Shown: in pieces, positions 22,270 through 33,689 of the stretch
Layout of the letters: every line of letters begins with the position of its first letter
Position numbering within the stretch: position 1 is the first letter of the stretch
Assembly: GCA_022702545.1 (NCBI GenBank)
Contig: JAHRBC010000001.1
Span: 992,001 to 1,056,000 of the forward strand
DNA: 64,000 nucleotides
Direction of reading: 5' to 3'
Source: Phycomyces nitens
Lineage: Eukaryota > Mucoromycota > Mucoromycetes > Mucorales > Phycomycetaceae
Made by a program: the position numbers and the translations under genes
Notes under the pieces: model-generated
What the model saw: only the letters and a program-made list of their open reading frames with translations
Told to the model about the DNA's origin: nothing
Databases searched by the model: none

Positions 22270-22277
22270 AACCCTCT

Positions 22278-23684
22278 ATGAAGCATCCGGCAAAAGCAGT
22301 ACAGAAACCATCACATGCCCTTCAACGAATGCACAACACAAGCGAAATGATTACACCACCAATCAAAGACAGACAGCATATCCTCAATCAAGCACATCTA
22401 CTCGGCCACTTTGGTACAGATGCTATAGTCAATGCTATACACAGTGATGGACTCCACTGGACTAACCTCAAGCAAGACGCCACAGCAACGGTAAAGAACT
22501 GCTTGAACTGTCAACGATTCAATGTCACAAAACACGGTTATCATCCGCTGAAACCTATTACTGCCAGTCAACCAGGTGAACACTGGGCCATTGATCTTGC
22601 TGGTCCATACACCACCTCACACAACGGCAACCATTATATCCTAGTAATGGTTGACATCTTCTCCCGATTCTGTATACTCCGCACAATTCCCGACAAGACA
22701 TCCTTAACAATTGCAAGACAACTTGTTCAGATCTTCTGTGACTATGGATTACCTAAGATCCTACAGTCAGACAACGGTACCGAGTTTGTCAATGAACTCG
22801 TCAAGACATTCACCCAGGCAGCAGGAATCGATCATCGCCTAGTGACCCCATATCATCCGAGAGCAAATGGTGTGGCTGAGAAATGGGTACACACGGCAAA
22901 GGAAGTCATAAACAAGAGAACACAAGGAGCAAAGCAAGACTGGGATTTATACATCCCAAGTACGCAACTGGCCATAAACAGCAAACATGCTAAACTACAT
23001 GGCACACGTCCCTTCACTCTCATGTTTGCCAGACAACCGACCGATTTCTCTGACTACCGAAAAACGGAAAGTACACACACTTCTCCAAACTGTCTAAAAG
23101 AAAGAAAGGACCGTATCGAACAAATGGAGACTGTCGTATTCCCTGCTATCCGAGAACGTATCAAGGCCACACAAGCAGCAGACAAGGGAAGACACGATAA
23201 GGGCCATAATATCATAATGGAGTTTCCCAATAACAGCAACGTGATGATCAAGAATATCCTCAAAAAATCCAAGACCGATCCAAGATATGAGGGACCATTC
23301 ACAGTCAAGGGCAGAACAAAAGGAGGCAGCTACATCTTGCAAGACGAAACGGGCGCACTTTTATCAAGAAACATTCCGCCCTCGCAAATTAAGCTGATAT
23401 CCCAAGATACCGTTATCTCTTCTGACAATTTCTACGAGATACAAGCCATCATTGACCATCGTAAAGACAAAGGCGACTATCTTTACAGAGTACGTTGGAA
23501 AAACTATACACCAGATCAAGACACTTGGGAACCAACCAGTCACTTCAACGATTTGAGCATTATTGACAAATACTGGCAAAGACGAGGTGCTGAACAACCT
23601 CAGAAACAATCTACGATCAAACATAACAAGCGCACCATGTCATCCCAAGAACCTACACGATCCAGTAAACGCAGACGCAACTGA
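22278..23684 (+). CDS. Integrase with chromodomain (gypsy element 2)
   Basis: 468 residues. HHCC zinc finger (HLLGHFG ... CLNCQ). DDE core: D in WAIDLAGPY, D in LQSDNGTEF, E in ANGVAEKWVH. A GPF module (YEGPFTVKGRTKGG) follows. Near the C-terminus YRVRWKNYTPDQDTWEPTSH is a chromodomain, which in chromoviruses reads histone methylation and directs integration into heterochromatin. A basic tail (SSKRRRN) ends the protein. The start shown is the first ATG after the frame change; the protein would normally come from a Gag-Pol precursor. Confidence 0.92.
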   Translation: MKHPAKAVQKPSHALQRMHNTSEMITPPIKDRQHILNQAHLLGHFGTDAIVNAIHSDGLHWTNLKQDATATVKNCLNCQRFNVTKHGYHPLKPITASQPGEHWAIDLAGPYTTSHNGNHYILVMVDIFSRFCILRTIPDKTSLTIARQLVQIFCDYGLPKILQSDNGTEFVNELVKTFTQAAGIDHRLVTPYHPRANGVAEKWVHTAKEVINKRTQGAKQDWDLYIPSTQLAINSKHAKLHGTRPFTLMFARQPTDFSDYRKTESTHTSPNCLKERKDRIEQMETVVFPAIRERIKATQAADKGRHDKGHNIIMEFPNNSNVMIKNILKKSKTDPRYEGPFTVKGRTKGGSYILQDETGALLSRNIPPSQIKLISQDTVISSDNFYEIQAIIDHRKDKGDYLYRVRWKNYTPDQDTWEPTSHFNDLSIIDKYWQRRGAEQPQKQSTIKHNKRTMSSQEPTRSSKRRRN

Positions 23685-23763
23685 ACTCAACGAATGCTAC
23701 AGTGTATCCTTACATATGCTCCCACAGCAATTCAAACGGTTGTTCCAACCTGGAGGGGGGTAA

Positions 23764-24143
23764 TGTTGTATCCAACATAATCATAGATTGAAACATTAAC
23801 ACAAATTACCAATATTGAAACATATTGAATAACCGACCTACTGGAAGTGCACTAAAGAGTGTACCTTTCCAAATACATTATTCATACATAAAGACACACT
23901 AACAACTAGTACTAACACACTGGTTAATAGTACTAAGTAAAATAACAAGTCATATCTAATAGTTGGTAGAGAGAACAGACATTACATGATATCATCATAT
24001 CATCACTAGCACTCATCTCAATGTCTATATAAACGCACAATACGAATAGCAATAGTCTTCATCTTATTCACAAATTCTTTCTCTCTTAATAAACAAAGTC
24101 TCACCGTACTCTTGTCCGTGCTTTGTTTTCCTCTGATTTAACA
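23764..24143 (+). repeat. 3' LTR of gypsy element 2
   Basis: 380 bp, apparently identical to 18586-18965; followed by the second CACTC. Confidence 0.95.
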
Positions 24144-24174
24144 CACTCACAACAAACTCAACACGCGTCATGAT

Positions 24175-24853
24175 TGACACGTGTGTTATGGGCATCTTTG
24201 GTTTCGACCATAAAGCCGGACCAAGGGCCCGGAACAGGCCTAGGAGGGGTCGGAGGCCAGACCAGTCCGAAGAAGAAGTCCGAGCCGAGTAAGGATGGCC
24301 GATCCCCGAGTTTCTTTATTTCTCTTTCTTTTCAATTTTTCTTTATTTTATTTTATCACATTTTATTATTTCCTTTTTTATACTCTTTCCTTTTATATTT
24401 CCTTTGTGAATCCTTTCTCACTTTCTTGCAGGATTGCACCATTCTGTACTTCTTTAGTTTATTTCCCCTACTTCTTTGTCTTACCCTTTTCTTTACTATG
24501 TTATAGTATATTTTTTTATTATATTTTTCCTTTGGCCTTGATGGCATCATTTTATTATTTTATTATTTCATTTTTCGGTTATTCTTTTAGTTATTTTCTT
24601 TGTCTATAAAAGACATTCTTTTCTAATGAATAAAGATCATCAGTCAGTTTTACAATCAATTTTACGGTTATTTTATTCTTTTGAGTTTAAGCTCTCGATC
24701 TCTGAAGAGCAGTTATATTTTGCCCGGTCATTTTGGGGATATTTCTGTTGAGTTTCGTTAGTCTTTTACTGGTTCTTTCATTGTTTCTTTTATATATTTT
24801 ATTTGTCGCCCGTTCGGTTACCATACACAACCATACAAACACATCACGTGTCA
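24175..24853 (+). repeat. LTR, family Y (copy 2)
   Basis: TGACACGTG to CACGTGTCA, close to 10126-10806 with scattered differences. The flanks (ATGAT and GATAT) do not match, so the target duplication is lost or this copy is older. It directly follows the end of the family X LTR. Confidence 0.85.
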
Positions 24854-25166
24854 GATATTGACACGTTGCGTTGTGGTTTTGTCGGCTCTTTGCACTTACC
24901 CGGACCGAACCCCCTCCCGGTCCATGACGTGTACCGGACTTGAGGTCTTTCCAGCAGGAACTTATTTGTAACACCAACAGTGGCCCAATGATTGCGATGA
25001 TTTCACTCCTTTCTCCCTTTTCTCCTGTTTTCTTGTCCATCCCATTTTTGTTAAAGAGGATGTTGACTTAGTCAAATTTCTCAAGTACTATTTCCTTCGA
25101 CTAAAAATTAGTCAATTGTCCTATCAAAACAAGTTTCTCTGGACAATTAAGTGAGTCCATCAGATA

Positions 25167-25293
25167 CCAAACAGGAACAGAGAAGTGCTGTGATCATCTT
25201 ATATTTTATTAAGCAAAAAGTAAATTTTTGAAACAAATGTTTTAGAATTGAATATATAAGTTGCTATGATTCAAAGTAATGTACTTCGATCAT
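25167..25293 (+). repeat. Left inverted terminal repeat of DIRS 1
   Basis: Starts CCAAACAGGAACAGAGAAGT; reverse complement of 29821-29947 with few mismatches. Confidence 0.9.
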
Positions 25294-25338
25294 CTTTTTG
25301 CTCGCAGGTCATTACCGCACAAAAAGCCTATATCCATT

Positions 25339-26265
25339 ATGTCTTTCCAAGATCTCCAAAACCTACGCTCTTGCATGGAACAAGCCAAAGCCCAAAGAGC
25401 CGAGTTACAGGCCCAAATTGACCTCCTGGAGCCCTCTACCAAACCAATGGATAGTCAAGCATCCATCCTCCTCCACGATCTGCCTGTCTGTCAGACTTAT
25501 GAATGGACTCCCTCCCCAGAACTCATGGGTCTAGTCCCATCCCTACAGCACACCTTGTTCTCTCAATCATTTACAGAAGAAGAAAAACGAGCTCCCCTAG
25601 ACAAATATCCACCTGTCTCAGGGCTCAAGTACTCTCCTCCAGCCACTGTACCACAAGCTACGAAGGTTTTTCACCATGGCCAACAGAGAGAAGATTCCTC
25701 TCTTTGACAGATCCAATATGCTGTCTTGGGCATTCTGCGACCCTTTGACGTCCTCGCCCACTCTCTCTCCCAGGTTGTTCCGGATGAACACAAGCTACGC
25801 ATTTTCTCCATCTTGGATGATGCTAAAGCCATGATACTACATGTTGAGGATACAATCAACGAACAACGCAATGAATTAGCTATTTGAGCTATCAATCCTG
25901 CTTTCTCAGTGAATTCCCAATCCACGGAATACACTATGTCCCCTGATGAATTCCGTGAAACAATTGCCCAACAAACTGCTGCACAGAAAGCCCTCTGAGA
26001 GGCCAAGTCTCACTCTCGTTCCTGTTTTAGCTGTTTCTCTGGCCAGCCCGCTAATGCCCCACAGTTTTTTCGAGACGTCCCACCACAAAACGCTGGTGGG
26101 CAGCCTGTATCAACCTTCAACCAGCCCTTCCCCCCTTGCCAGAACCAATCCCATCAGAACCATTTTCAGAAGTCTCAAACAAACAACCAGTTTCAACCTC
26201 AGTGCAACCAGACCAGTGGCGGCCCAGCAAGCAACAATCCATTCTGACAAGGCAACCACCAGTAG
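25339..26265 (+). pseudogene. DIRS 1 gag-like frame with four TGA stops
   Basis: Starts MSFQDLQNLRSCMEQAKAQR with a predicted coiled coil. The frame stays open to 26265 apart from TGA at 25705, 25885, 25996 and 26245, with no frameshift. The C-terminal part is rich in Asn, Gln and Pro, as in other DIRS Gag proteins. Each TGA can come from CGA by one C-to-T change. It overlaps the start of the RT frame. Confidence 0.7.
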
Positions 26266-28756
26266 GTGGTCGACTACAAAAATTCCATCAAGCATGGCAA
26301 CGCCTTACCGACAGTCATTGGGTTCACAACATAGTCAAGGAAGGATTCTGTTGTAAATGAGTATTGATTACTGCTGAATCTGAGAGTAAGACTGAAGGAT
26401 AAAATAATATCCTCAGCTATTCCAGTCAAACGGATCTGCCTTTATGAGATTATCTAATACACAGATCATCATACACATAATTGATTATTATTTATTATTA
26501 TTATTGTTATCACTATAATATGGGATATACAGATATACACATATTTATCTAATGGCATCATCATATTCCATCTACATATTTCGTTGATTATATGAATACT
26601 TGATTGAGAGACTACAACTACAATGAATTAATAATTCTAAAACATTACCCAAGTATCTGGGTCGGAATATTAAAATATTACCAATAGCATAAATGCTCTT
26701 CTTTACCAAAGCTCTCTGGCTGATCTGACTGGAGAAGTATCATATCAATAGGTCTCTCTGGATCTTTCCAGAAAGACAATACTCCTGGAAGATGACTCAT
26801 CATGATAAATATTACCAAAGCATATACTGAATTATAAATCAGAAAACATATAAATATCAGTAGTTAGTTCTGTGTAGAAACATAATATTTTTCTGGATAA
26901 TAAACACCCTACACAAGTTCTCACGAATTCTTTCATATCTTTCCTATTTTTACTCTACCCACAACAGATTCCATATCCATTTTCGTCAAAACCCTCCTCT
27001 CCAGTGCAGTCCCTTCAATATCAAACCTTCTACTCTCGAACAACGCCAACTCCTCCATCAAGAAATTTCCGACCTACTATTCAAGAAAGCTATTGAACCT
27101 GTATCAGACCAGTCCCCCAGATTTTACAGCAACATGTTCATCATCCCCAAGCGCAATGGCAGCCACCGACTGGTATTCAACCTTAAGTCCCTCAACCAGT
27201 ACCTAGATGCGCCCCACTTCAAGATGGAAGATATGAAACAAGTCATCCGTTTGATCTGCCCCAACGATTACATAACCTCGATAGACCTCTCCGATGTGTT
27301 CTTACACATCCTCATACACAAGCACTCATGCAAGTACCTCCAATTCTCCTGGGAGAATCAAGTCTTTCAATTCCGCATGGCCCCCTTTGGCCTCTCACTG
27401 GTGCCCTGGTTGTTCTCCCACCTGACCAAGACTATTCTCAAGTGGGCCCGTTCCTCAGGAATCTATTTGACAGCTTATCTCAACGATTGGCTATTACTTG
27501 GAGAAACCCAGGACATGGTAACCACTCAGACGACAGCAGTCCTACACCAATTGGAACAACTGGGATGGTTGGTCAATCAGAAGAAATCCCAACTGACTCT
27601 GACCTGATGACTGGAACATTTGGGCTATGTCTTAGACACAGAAACCATGACAGCCAGTCTTCCTGGAAAGAAGATTCGGGATCTTCAACAATCCATACAG
27701 ACACTCTTGTCCACAGACTCGGTGACTCCCTGCACGGTCCACAGCCTTACCATGAGAATCAAGGCTGCAACCATTGCCATCTTCCCAGCCAATCTTTACA
27801 CGCAACACCTTCTCTGATTCAAGAACCAAGCGGTCCGTTCTCCTCATTCTTGGGATCTCCCCACATCCCTACCTCCCTCTTGCCATCAAGAACTCCAGTG
27901 GTGGCTCACCAACCTCTCAAAGTGGAATGGACGGGCATTGATTGCTCCGAACCCACAGCTTCAGATCCATGTTGATGCCAGCAACAGTGGTTGGGGGGGT
28001 GTCTTCCAAGGACAACATGTCTATGGACATTGGACCACTAACGAGTCTGCACACTCGATCAACTGGAAGGAAATGAAAGCTGTACAATTAACCCTGCAGA
28101 CATTTCCTTGCCTCTCCGACATGATGATCCTAGTACACACAGACAACACTACCTCGATGAGCTATATCAACAAACAGGGTGGCACCCAATCTCTACCATT
28201 GTCCACACTAGCAACCAAGCTCTGGGAAATGTGTATTTCCAGGAATATATCACTCCAAGCCAAGCACATCCCTGGACACCAGAACATCCAAGCAGACTGG
28301 GCCTCACGTCAGATATTTACGAAGAACCTTTGGTGTATCCGTCCTCAGTACTTCCAAGGCATACAGAACACATGGAGGCCTCACGACGTTGATCTCTTTG
28401 CCGACTGCCTCACTGCACTGCTCCCCAACTATGTCTCATGGAAGAACGACCCGGGCTCAATGGCGACCAATGCTCTTTCTCTCTCATGGACCAACTTCAA
28501 GAACCCATACCTGAATCCTCCGTGGAACTTGATCTTATCTTGCCTACACAAGATTCAGAAAGAGAAGATCACAGCGACCATAGTGGTTCCTCTCTGGACG
28601 AGCGCAATTTGGTTCCCTCTCCTCCAGTCCATGGCTCTCTCTCCTCCACTTCTCCTGACTGCCAAGACAATAGAGACCATGTCCCCTCTCACACCACACC
28701 CCTTGGATAACACGAGGTGGAAGCTCTCCATGTGGCGAGTCTCAAGCACACATTAG
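26136..28756 (+). pseudogene. DIRS 1 reverse transcriptase and RNase H
   Basis: Begins upstream of the solo LTR (GGRLQKFHQAWQRL) and resumes after it in the same frame. RT shows FIIPKRNGSHRLVFNLKSLN, SIDLSDVFLHILIH and FRMAPFGLSLVPW. The active-site box reads AYLNDW, Asn instead of the first Asp of xxDD, which should abolish polymerase activity. RNase H follows: IHVDASNSGWGG, VHTDNTTSMSYIN and AKHIPGHQNIQADWASRQ, typical of DIRS. Stops TGA at 27605, 27608 and 27815 interrupt it; all three fit CGA-to-TGA change. Confidence 0.88.
26349..26966 (+). repeat. Solo LTR, family V (copy 1), inside DIRS 1
   Basis: 618 bp from TGTTGTAAATGAGTATTG to CTACCCACAACA, with the perfect 5-bp duplication GATTC. 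ATATAAATA and AATAAACACC lie near its right end. Confidence 0.95.
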
Positions 28757-29700
28757 ACAATGCCCAACTCTCAGATGCTTTACACCAACTGTTCTCGGAC
28801 TCCTTGACTGACGATAGACCCACCAACTGCAGTTACGCCCGTGGCCAATGTCTATTCATCCTCTGGGCCATTTCCAATGAGGTTTCCCTCTCGCACTTTA
28901 CTTCCACAGATATGGTTAACTTCTTTACTTCACCTGAAATCTCTCACTACGGTGTTAACACTCTTCAACTCTTCCGCACTGCCATCCATCAACTACACCA
29001 TCACCCTGCGTCCTTAGCAGATGACGACCGATTTTGAGATCTATTCCAGCTTCTCAAACGGGCCACACCTCCAATCCCTATGTCACGACCGATGGTAGAC
29101 TTGTCCCCCACATTTAACTTCCTCTCCAAAATTGCCTTGGCCTCTACTACTCCACTGTCATCCCTTTCACGCAAAACCACCTTTCTCCTTGCCATGGCTG
29201 CCTTTCTCCGTCCCTCTGACTTACACCGCATTGTCCTTAACAAATGCTCCATTGATGGTTAACAACGCCTGCACCTAGTCATCTCAGCCCCCAAAGAAAC
29301 CAGGGACGGCAGAAGAATAATAAAGTCTCCAATTCTCCAGCCTCATTGATCCAACAACGCCCTTTGTCCTGTGTTGGCCTTTTCCACACTTAGGGATCAC
29401 CCTTCTGCCACTAGCCGTCCCACTGAATCTCTCTTTGTCAGTGCAAAGAATCCATCAATCTCTGTCACTGTCGCCACCATTTCTGCCTGGCTCCGAACCC
29501 TCACGCAGATGTCCACCTCTATCACCCCTTGCCCATCCATACAATCACTGGCATCTGATTTGGCCATCCAGAATGGCGTTCCTTTAGACGATGTAGTGTT
29601 CATGAGAAATTGGTCCAACCCTTCAGTTTTCAGTACCCACTATTGACGTTCTCGAGCTCTTCGATCAAACATAACTGAATTGGTATTACATTTTCTTTGA
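28717..29700 (+). pseudogene. DIRS 1 tyrosine recombinase
   Basis: One frame of about 327 codons that overlaps the end of the RNase H frame. The N-terminal core-binding part has DDRPTNCSYARGQCLFILWA. The catalytic part has KTTFLLAMAAFLRPSDLHRI, where the conserved Arg box of DIRS recombinases lies. Stops are TGA at 29035, TAA at 29260, TGA at 29347 and TGA at 29644; all could arise by C-to-T change. In DIRS elements this enzyme replaces the integrase and inserts a circular DNA intermediate. Confidence 0.8.
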
Positions 29701-29730
29701 ATTTACTTTTTGCACTTCTCTGAAGCAGCA

Positions 29731-29783
29731 CTTCTCTATTCCTGTTCGGTGTCCGATAGACTCACTTAATTGTCCAGAGAAGT
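29731..29783 (+). repeat. Internal complementary region of DIRS 1
   Basis: CACTTAATTGTCCAGAGA and flanks are the reverse complement of the outer left end at 25134-25184. Confidence 0.8.
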
Positions 29784-29820
29784 CACCCACCCTATCCCTC
29801 CCAATTTGACCTGCTCGCCT

Positions 29821-29947
29821 ATGATTGAAGTACATTACTTTGAAGCATAGCAACTTATATATTCAATTCTAAAACATTTGTTTCAAAAATTTACTTTTCG
29901 CTTAATAAAATATAAGATGATCACAGCACTTCTCTGTTCCTGTTTGG
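29821..29947 (-). repeat. Right inverted terminal repeat of DIRS 1
   Basis: Reverse complement of 25167-25293, same length. Confidence 0.9.
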
Positions 29948-30321
29948 TTAGTCCTACAGACTAACCTCACAATTACTTTATTACATTTTTCTGTTGCTCT
30001 GTTCTTGACACTTTTAGTAAAGAACATCAATTTAGTTTAGAAATCCTTTTCACATTATTTCATTTTTCTCTTTAGTTTTTTTTGAAGGTTGTCTTTTACT
30101 AAAATTGTTAAAGACACTTCTCATTTTCTTTTAACCGAGCATTATACAATAGTCACTGATGTCTCAGCCCATTTTCTTATAACAATTTACATCATCTAAG
30201 TAGAATTGTTCAATATTGTTTATCCACAAAGTAGTATAAATACCCCTTTGAATTCTTTTAATAAACAAGGATTATCATCTGTCTTATATTCTGACTACAA
30301 GTTTTCGAGGCACATGGTTGC

Positions 30322-30940
30322 TGTTGTAAATGAGTATTGATCACTGCTGAATCTGAGAGTAAGACTGAAGGATAAAATAATATCCTCAGCTATTCCAGTC
30401 AAACGGATCTGCCTTTATGAGATTATCCAATACACAGATCATCATACACATAATTGATTATTATTTATTATTATTATTGTTATCACCATAATATGGGATA
30501 TACAGATATACACATATTTATCTAATGGCATCATCATATTCCATCTACATATTTCATTGATTATATGAATACTTGATTGAGAGACTACAACTACAATGAA
30601 TTAATAATTCTAAAAACATTACCCAAGTATCTGGGTTGGAATATTAAAATATTACCAATAGCATAAATGCTCTTCTTTACCAAAGCTCTCTGGCTAATCT
30701 GACTGGAGAAGTATCATATCAATAGGTCTCTCTGGATCTTTCCAGAAAGACAATACTCCTGGAAGATGACTTATCGTGATAAATATTACCAAAGCATATA
30801 CTGAATTATAAATCAGAAAACATATAAATATCAGTAGTTAGTTCTGTGTAGAAACATAACCTTTTTCTTTTGAATAAACACCCTACACAAGTTCTCACAA
30901 ATTCTTTCGTATCTTTCCAAGTTTATTTCTACCCACAACA
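30322..30940 (+). repeat. Solo LTR, family V (copy 2)
   Basis: 619 bp, same ends as copy 1, with the perfect 5-bp duplication GTTGC. Confidence 0.95.
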
Positions 30941-31321
30941 GTTGCTATTTCTCTTGTCAATTTTCCGTTTATTATTTTTTTCATTTTAACCAAGTCCCCG
31001 CAGTGGATTGGTTTTGATTATACTATTTGTACCCCTCTTTGTATTTTGATCGTGGTATCTTAATTGTTCTCACTTGAGTTCAGTTATTTTCTTATATCAT
31101 TTTTTTATTAAGTCTCTCTTGTGGAATAGAGAACTTAACCCCCTTTTATATTTGTATTTAGAGTGTTCTTGTGGAATAGACACTCACTTTTATCTTATTT
31201 TGAACCCATTACCCTCAAATCCGGCAATATCTTTTATTTATTCTTTTGTATTTCTATATTTGTCTTATTCAATTTCTTCTTTATCAACATCTACCACATT
31301 GCCAAGCACCACACACATCAA

Positions 31322-32331
31322 TGTAGACATGGGTGTTGTAGTCTTTCCAGCTTTGCCCACTTTCGCAAGCAACGTCATCCTTTTCCAGACTGCCTTTCCA
31401 GAAAGAGTGACGTCATGTCCAGTCAATATGGCAACGTCACTCATATCACATCGCAAGTCACCTTTTCATCCATATACCTCTTTACATTTCCATCTTTATC
31501 TCCCATTATCTGTATTTCAATTCTCATTCTTGTGTCCACTTTTTTGTCATCTATCTCATTTTCTCTTTCCCCATGTTCCTGTCTGTGCGCATTTATCCTT
31601 ATCTTCACTCTACATTTTCCTCACATATCTATATTTTCTTTATCATTATTGTCACCCATTTTTACATTATCACCTTTACTGCATATCTTGTTTTCTCATA
31701 TTTTCATATCTCTGTCTTACCATTTTACATTTTATACAATCTCTTATTATCCTTATCCATTATCTTATATTACTGTTCTATTTTTCGTTCACACACCTAT
31801 TTTATGCAATCCATTATTAATCAATTCATATTTATCTACAAAGTAATATTTTACGAAGTCTATATAAGAGACCAAAATCTCAATCAATAAACATCATCAG
31901 TTATCTCTCTCTTATTTCCCGTCCCTGAATTAGTGAATTATCTTGTATAGAAATTCCTAGTCATACCTGTGCCAAGATTGATTTTTCTTTTCATCTATTT
32001 CCCTTTCTTGTCCAAATCTGTATTTCCCAGTACATTGCTGTCAACTTTAATAATTGTCCTGAGTGAAATTATCTAGTTCCCTTCTCTTATTACATCTCTT
32101 CCTCCTTGTTTCCATTGCTGTCAAGAATATATTCAACTGTCCCAAGCAAAGTTATATACCTCTATCCATATTTTTACCTTTACTTTCTCTTGTCTATTTC
32201 TTGCTGTCTAATTTCGGTTTCTACTCCCGTTATTGTCCATCTCTATTGCACCATTGTTATTGTCAATGAGTAGTATTTAATTTACTATATTTTCTGACTC
32301 GTTTTCACATCACAACAAACTCAACACACAT
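31322..32331 (+). repeat. LTR, family X (copy 2, uninterrupted)
   Basis: Begins near TGTAGACATGGGTGTTGTAG and ends AACACACATCA. It follows copy 1 through the TATATAAGAGACC box, the AATAAACATCATCAG signal and the later repeated GCTGTCAA motifs. Long frames in it are low-complexity Phe/Leu/Ile/Ser runs and not genes. Confidence 0.75.
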
Positions 32332-32332
32332 C

Positions 32333-32924
32333 ATGATTTTTTCACGTGTGTAGTGGAGTTATTGGCTGTCAACCAGAAACACCCTTTTTGAGCCCATTTT
32401 GAGCCACTCTTTCTATATATAGTAACCTTTCTTGTTTGTCACATTTATATTCCCATTTATATCTGTTGTTTATCACACTGTTTCTAGCCCAATTCTGGTA
32501 GAAACACTATCACTTTTCTCCTCCCTTTCTTGTACTTTTCTAAACAGCGCAATCCCAAAGATTGGGTCACTGATTTTCTTTTTCTTTTTCTTTGAGATCT
32601 CTCCTATGTCAACATGTCTTGTTAGACAACACCCAACTGCAATGACTAAGCACCCCTAGCAACTATGACTGTGTCTTGGAGACTAACAATAGCTCCAAGA
32701 GTAGTATATAAAGAAGTACAAATCCAAGTCAAATAAACATCCAATTCTACTCTTTTGTCTTTTCTTTTTGTTTTTGCCTTGCCTTATTTCTAAAAGTCTG
32801 TTGATATTCTTTGAGATCTGGAGGAAGCTTACCTATTGCAATTGATATTTTGGGTCACTTCACTACAACTACAAACACAACACTTGACAATTTTAAAGTT
32901 TGGTTGGTGTAACAGAATCTAATC
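32333..32924 (+). repeat. LTR-like block, family Q
   Basis: Starts with a degenerate CACGTGTGTAGTGGAG that resembles the family Y start. Has a GTATATAAAGAAG box near 32703 and AATAAACATCC near 32736, so it looks like an older LTR. The right end is not clear and no second copy is present. Confidence 0.35.
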
Positions 32925-33541
32925 TGTTGTGGGTAGAAATAAACTTGGAAAGATACGAAAGAATTTGTGAGAACTTGTGTAGGGTGTTTATTCAAAAGAA
33001 AAAGATTATGTTTCTACACAGAACTAACTACTGATATTTATATGTTTTCTGATTTATAATTCAGTATGTACTTTGGTAATATTTATCACGATGAGTCATC
33101 TTCCAGGAGTATTGTCTTTCTGGAAAGATCCAGAGAGACCTATTGATATGATACTTCTCCAGTCAGATCAGCCAGAGAGCTTTGGTAAAGAAGAGCATTT
33201 ATGCTATTGGTAATATTTAATATTCCGACCCAGATACTTGGGTAATATTTTAGAATTATTAATTCATTGTAGTTGTAGTCTCTCAATCAAGTATTCATAT
33301 AATCAATGAAATATGTAGATGGAATATGATGATGCCATTAGATAAATATGTGTATATCTGTATATCCCATATTATAGTGATAACGATAATAATAATAAAT
33401 AATAATCAATTATGTGTATGATGATCTGTGTATTAGATAATCTCATAAAGGCAGATCCGTTTGACTGGAATAGCTGAGGATATTATTTTATCCTTCAGTC
33501 TTACTCTCAGATTCAGCAGTAATCAATACTCATTTACAACA
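32925..33541 (-). repeat. Solo LTR, family V (copy 3)
   Basis: 617 bp, reverse orientation, with the perfect 5-bp duplication TAATC. Confidence 0.95.
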
Positions 33542-33689
33542 TAATCAATAATTTGTCAATTCCGGTTTACATGTCACATGTTTTGCTGGACAGGGTGTCC
33601 TGGATCATATCACAAATCAATAAAATTCATGCATGTCTGGTGTTGACAATTAGCTTTTCAAATAACTTTTTATTATCTACTTTCAATTT

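Larger units (their letters stand above)
18586..24143 (+). mobile_element. Young Ty3/gypsy chromovirus (element 2)
   Basis: 5.56 kb. Two 380-bp LTRs (18586-18965, 23764-24143) that appear identical over their full length, a TGGAGGGGGGTAA polypurine tract and the 5-bp duplication CACTC. Order: gag, protease, RT, RNase H, integrase, chromodomain. Two frameshifts break pol although the LTRs have not diverged. It is nested in the family X LTR. Confidence 0.95.
10809..24170 (+). repeat. LTR, family X (copy 1), split by two transposons
   Basis: About 1.19 kb in three pieces: 10809-11406, 18015-18585 and 24149-24170, separated by the CACTA element and gypsy element 2. It starts TGACACGGGTGTTG and ends AACACGCGTCA. 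The TATATAAGAGACCAAAAT and AATAAACATCATCAG signals and the later repeats of GCTGTCAA and GAGCGAA recur in the uninterrupted copy at 31322-32331, which confirms the reconstruction. No internal region of this family is present. Confidence 0.75.
25134..29960 (+). mobile_element. DIRS-like tyrosine-recombinase retrotransposon 1 (inactivated)
   Basis: Carries gag-like, RT-RNase H and tyrosine recombinase frames on the plus strand. Inverted terminal repeats of 127 bp lie at 25167-25293 and 29821-29947, and an internal complementary region at about 29731-29783 repeats the outer left end (25134-25184) in reverse. That inverted-repeat plus internal-complement layout is diagnostic for DIRS. No target duplication is expected or seen. 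A family V solo LTR interrupts it at 26349-26966. All three frames hold stop codons. Confidence 0.9.
24859..31320 (+). repeat. Probable LTR, family Z, split by DIRS and a solo LTR
   Basis: Starts TGACACGTTGCGTTGTGG right after family Y copy 2 and seems to end CACCACACACATCA at 31320. Host pieces are 24859 to about 25133, about 29961 to 30321, and about 30946 to 31320. TATAAATACCCC near 30236 and AATAAACAAGG near 30262 look like LTR promoter and polyadenylation signals. The motif TTGTGGAATAGA occurs twice near 31120 and 31170. No second copy is present to prove the ends. Confidence 0.5.
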
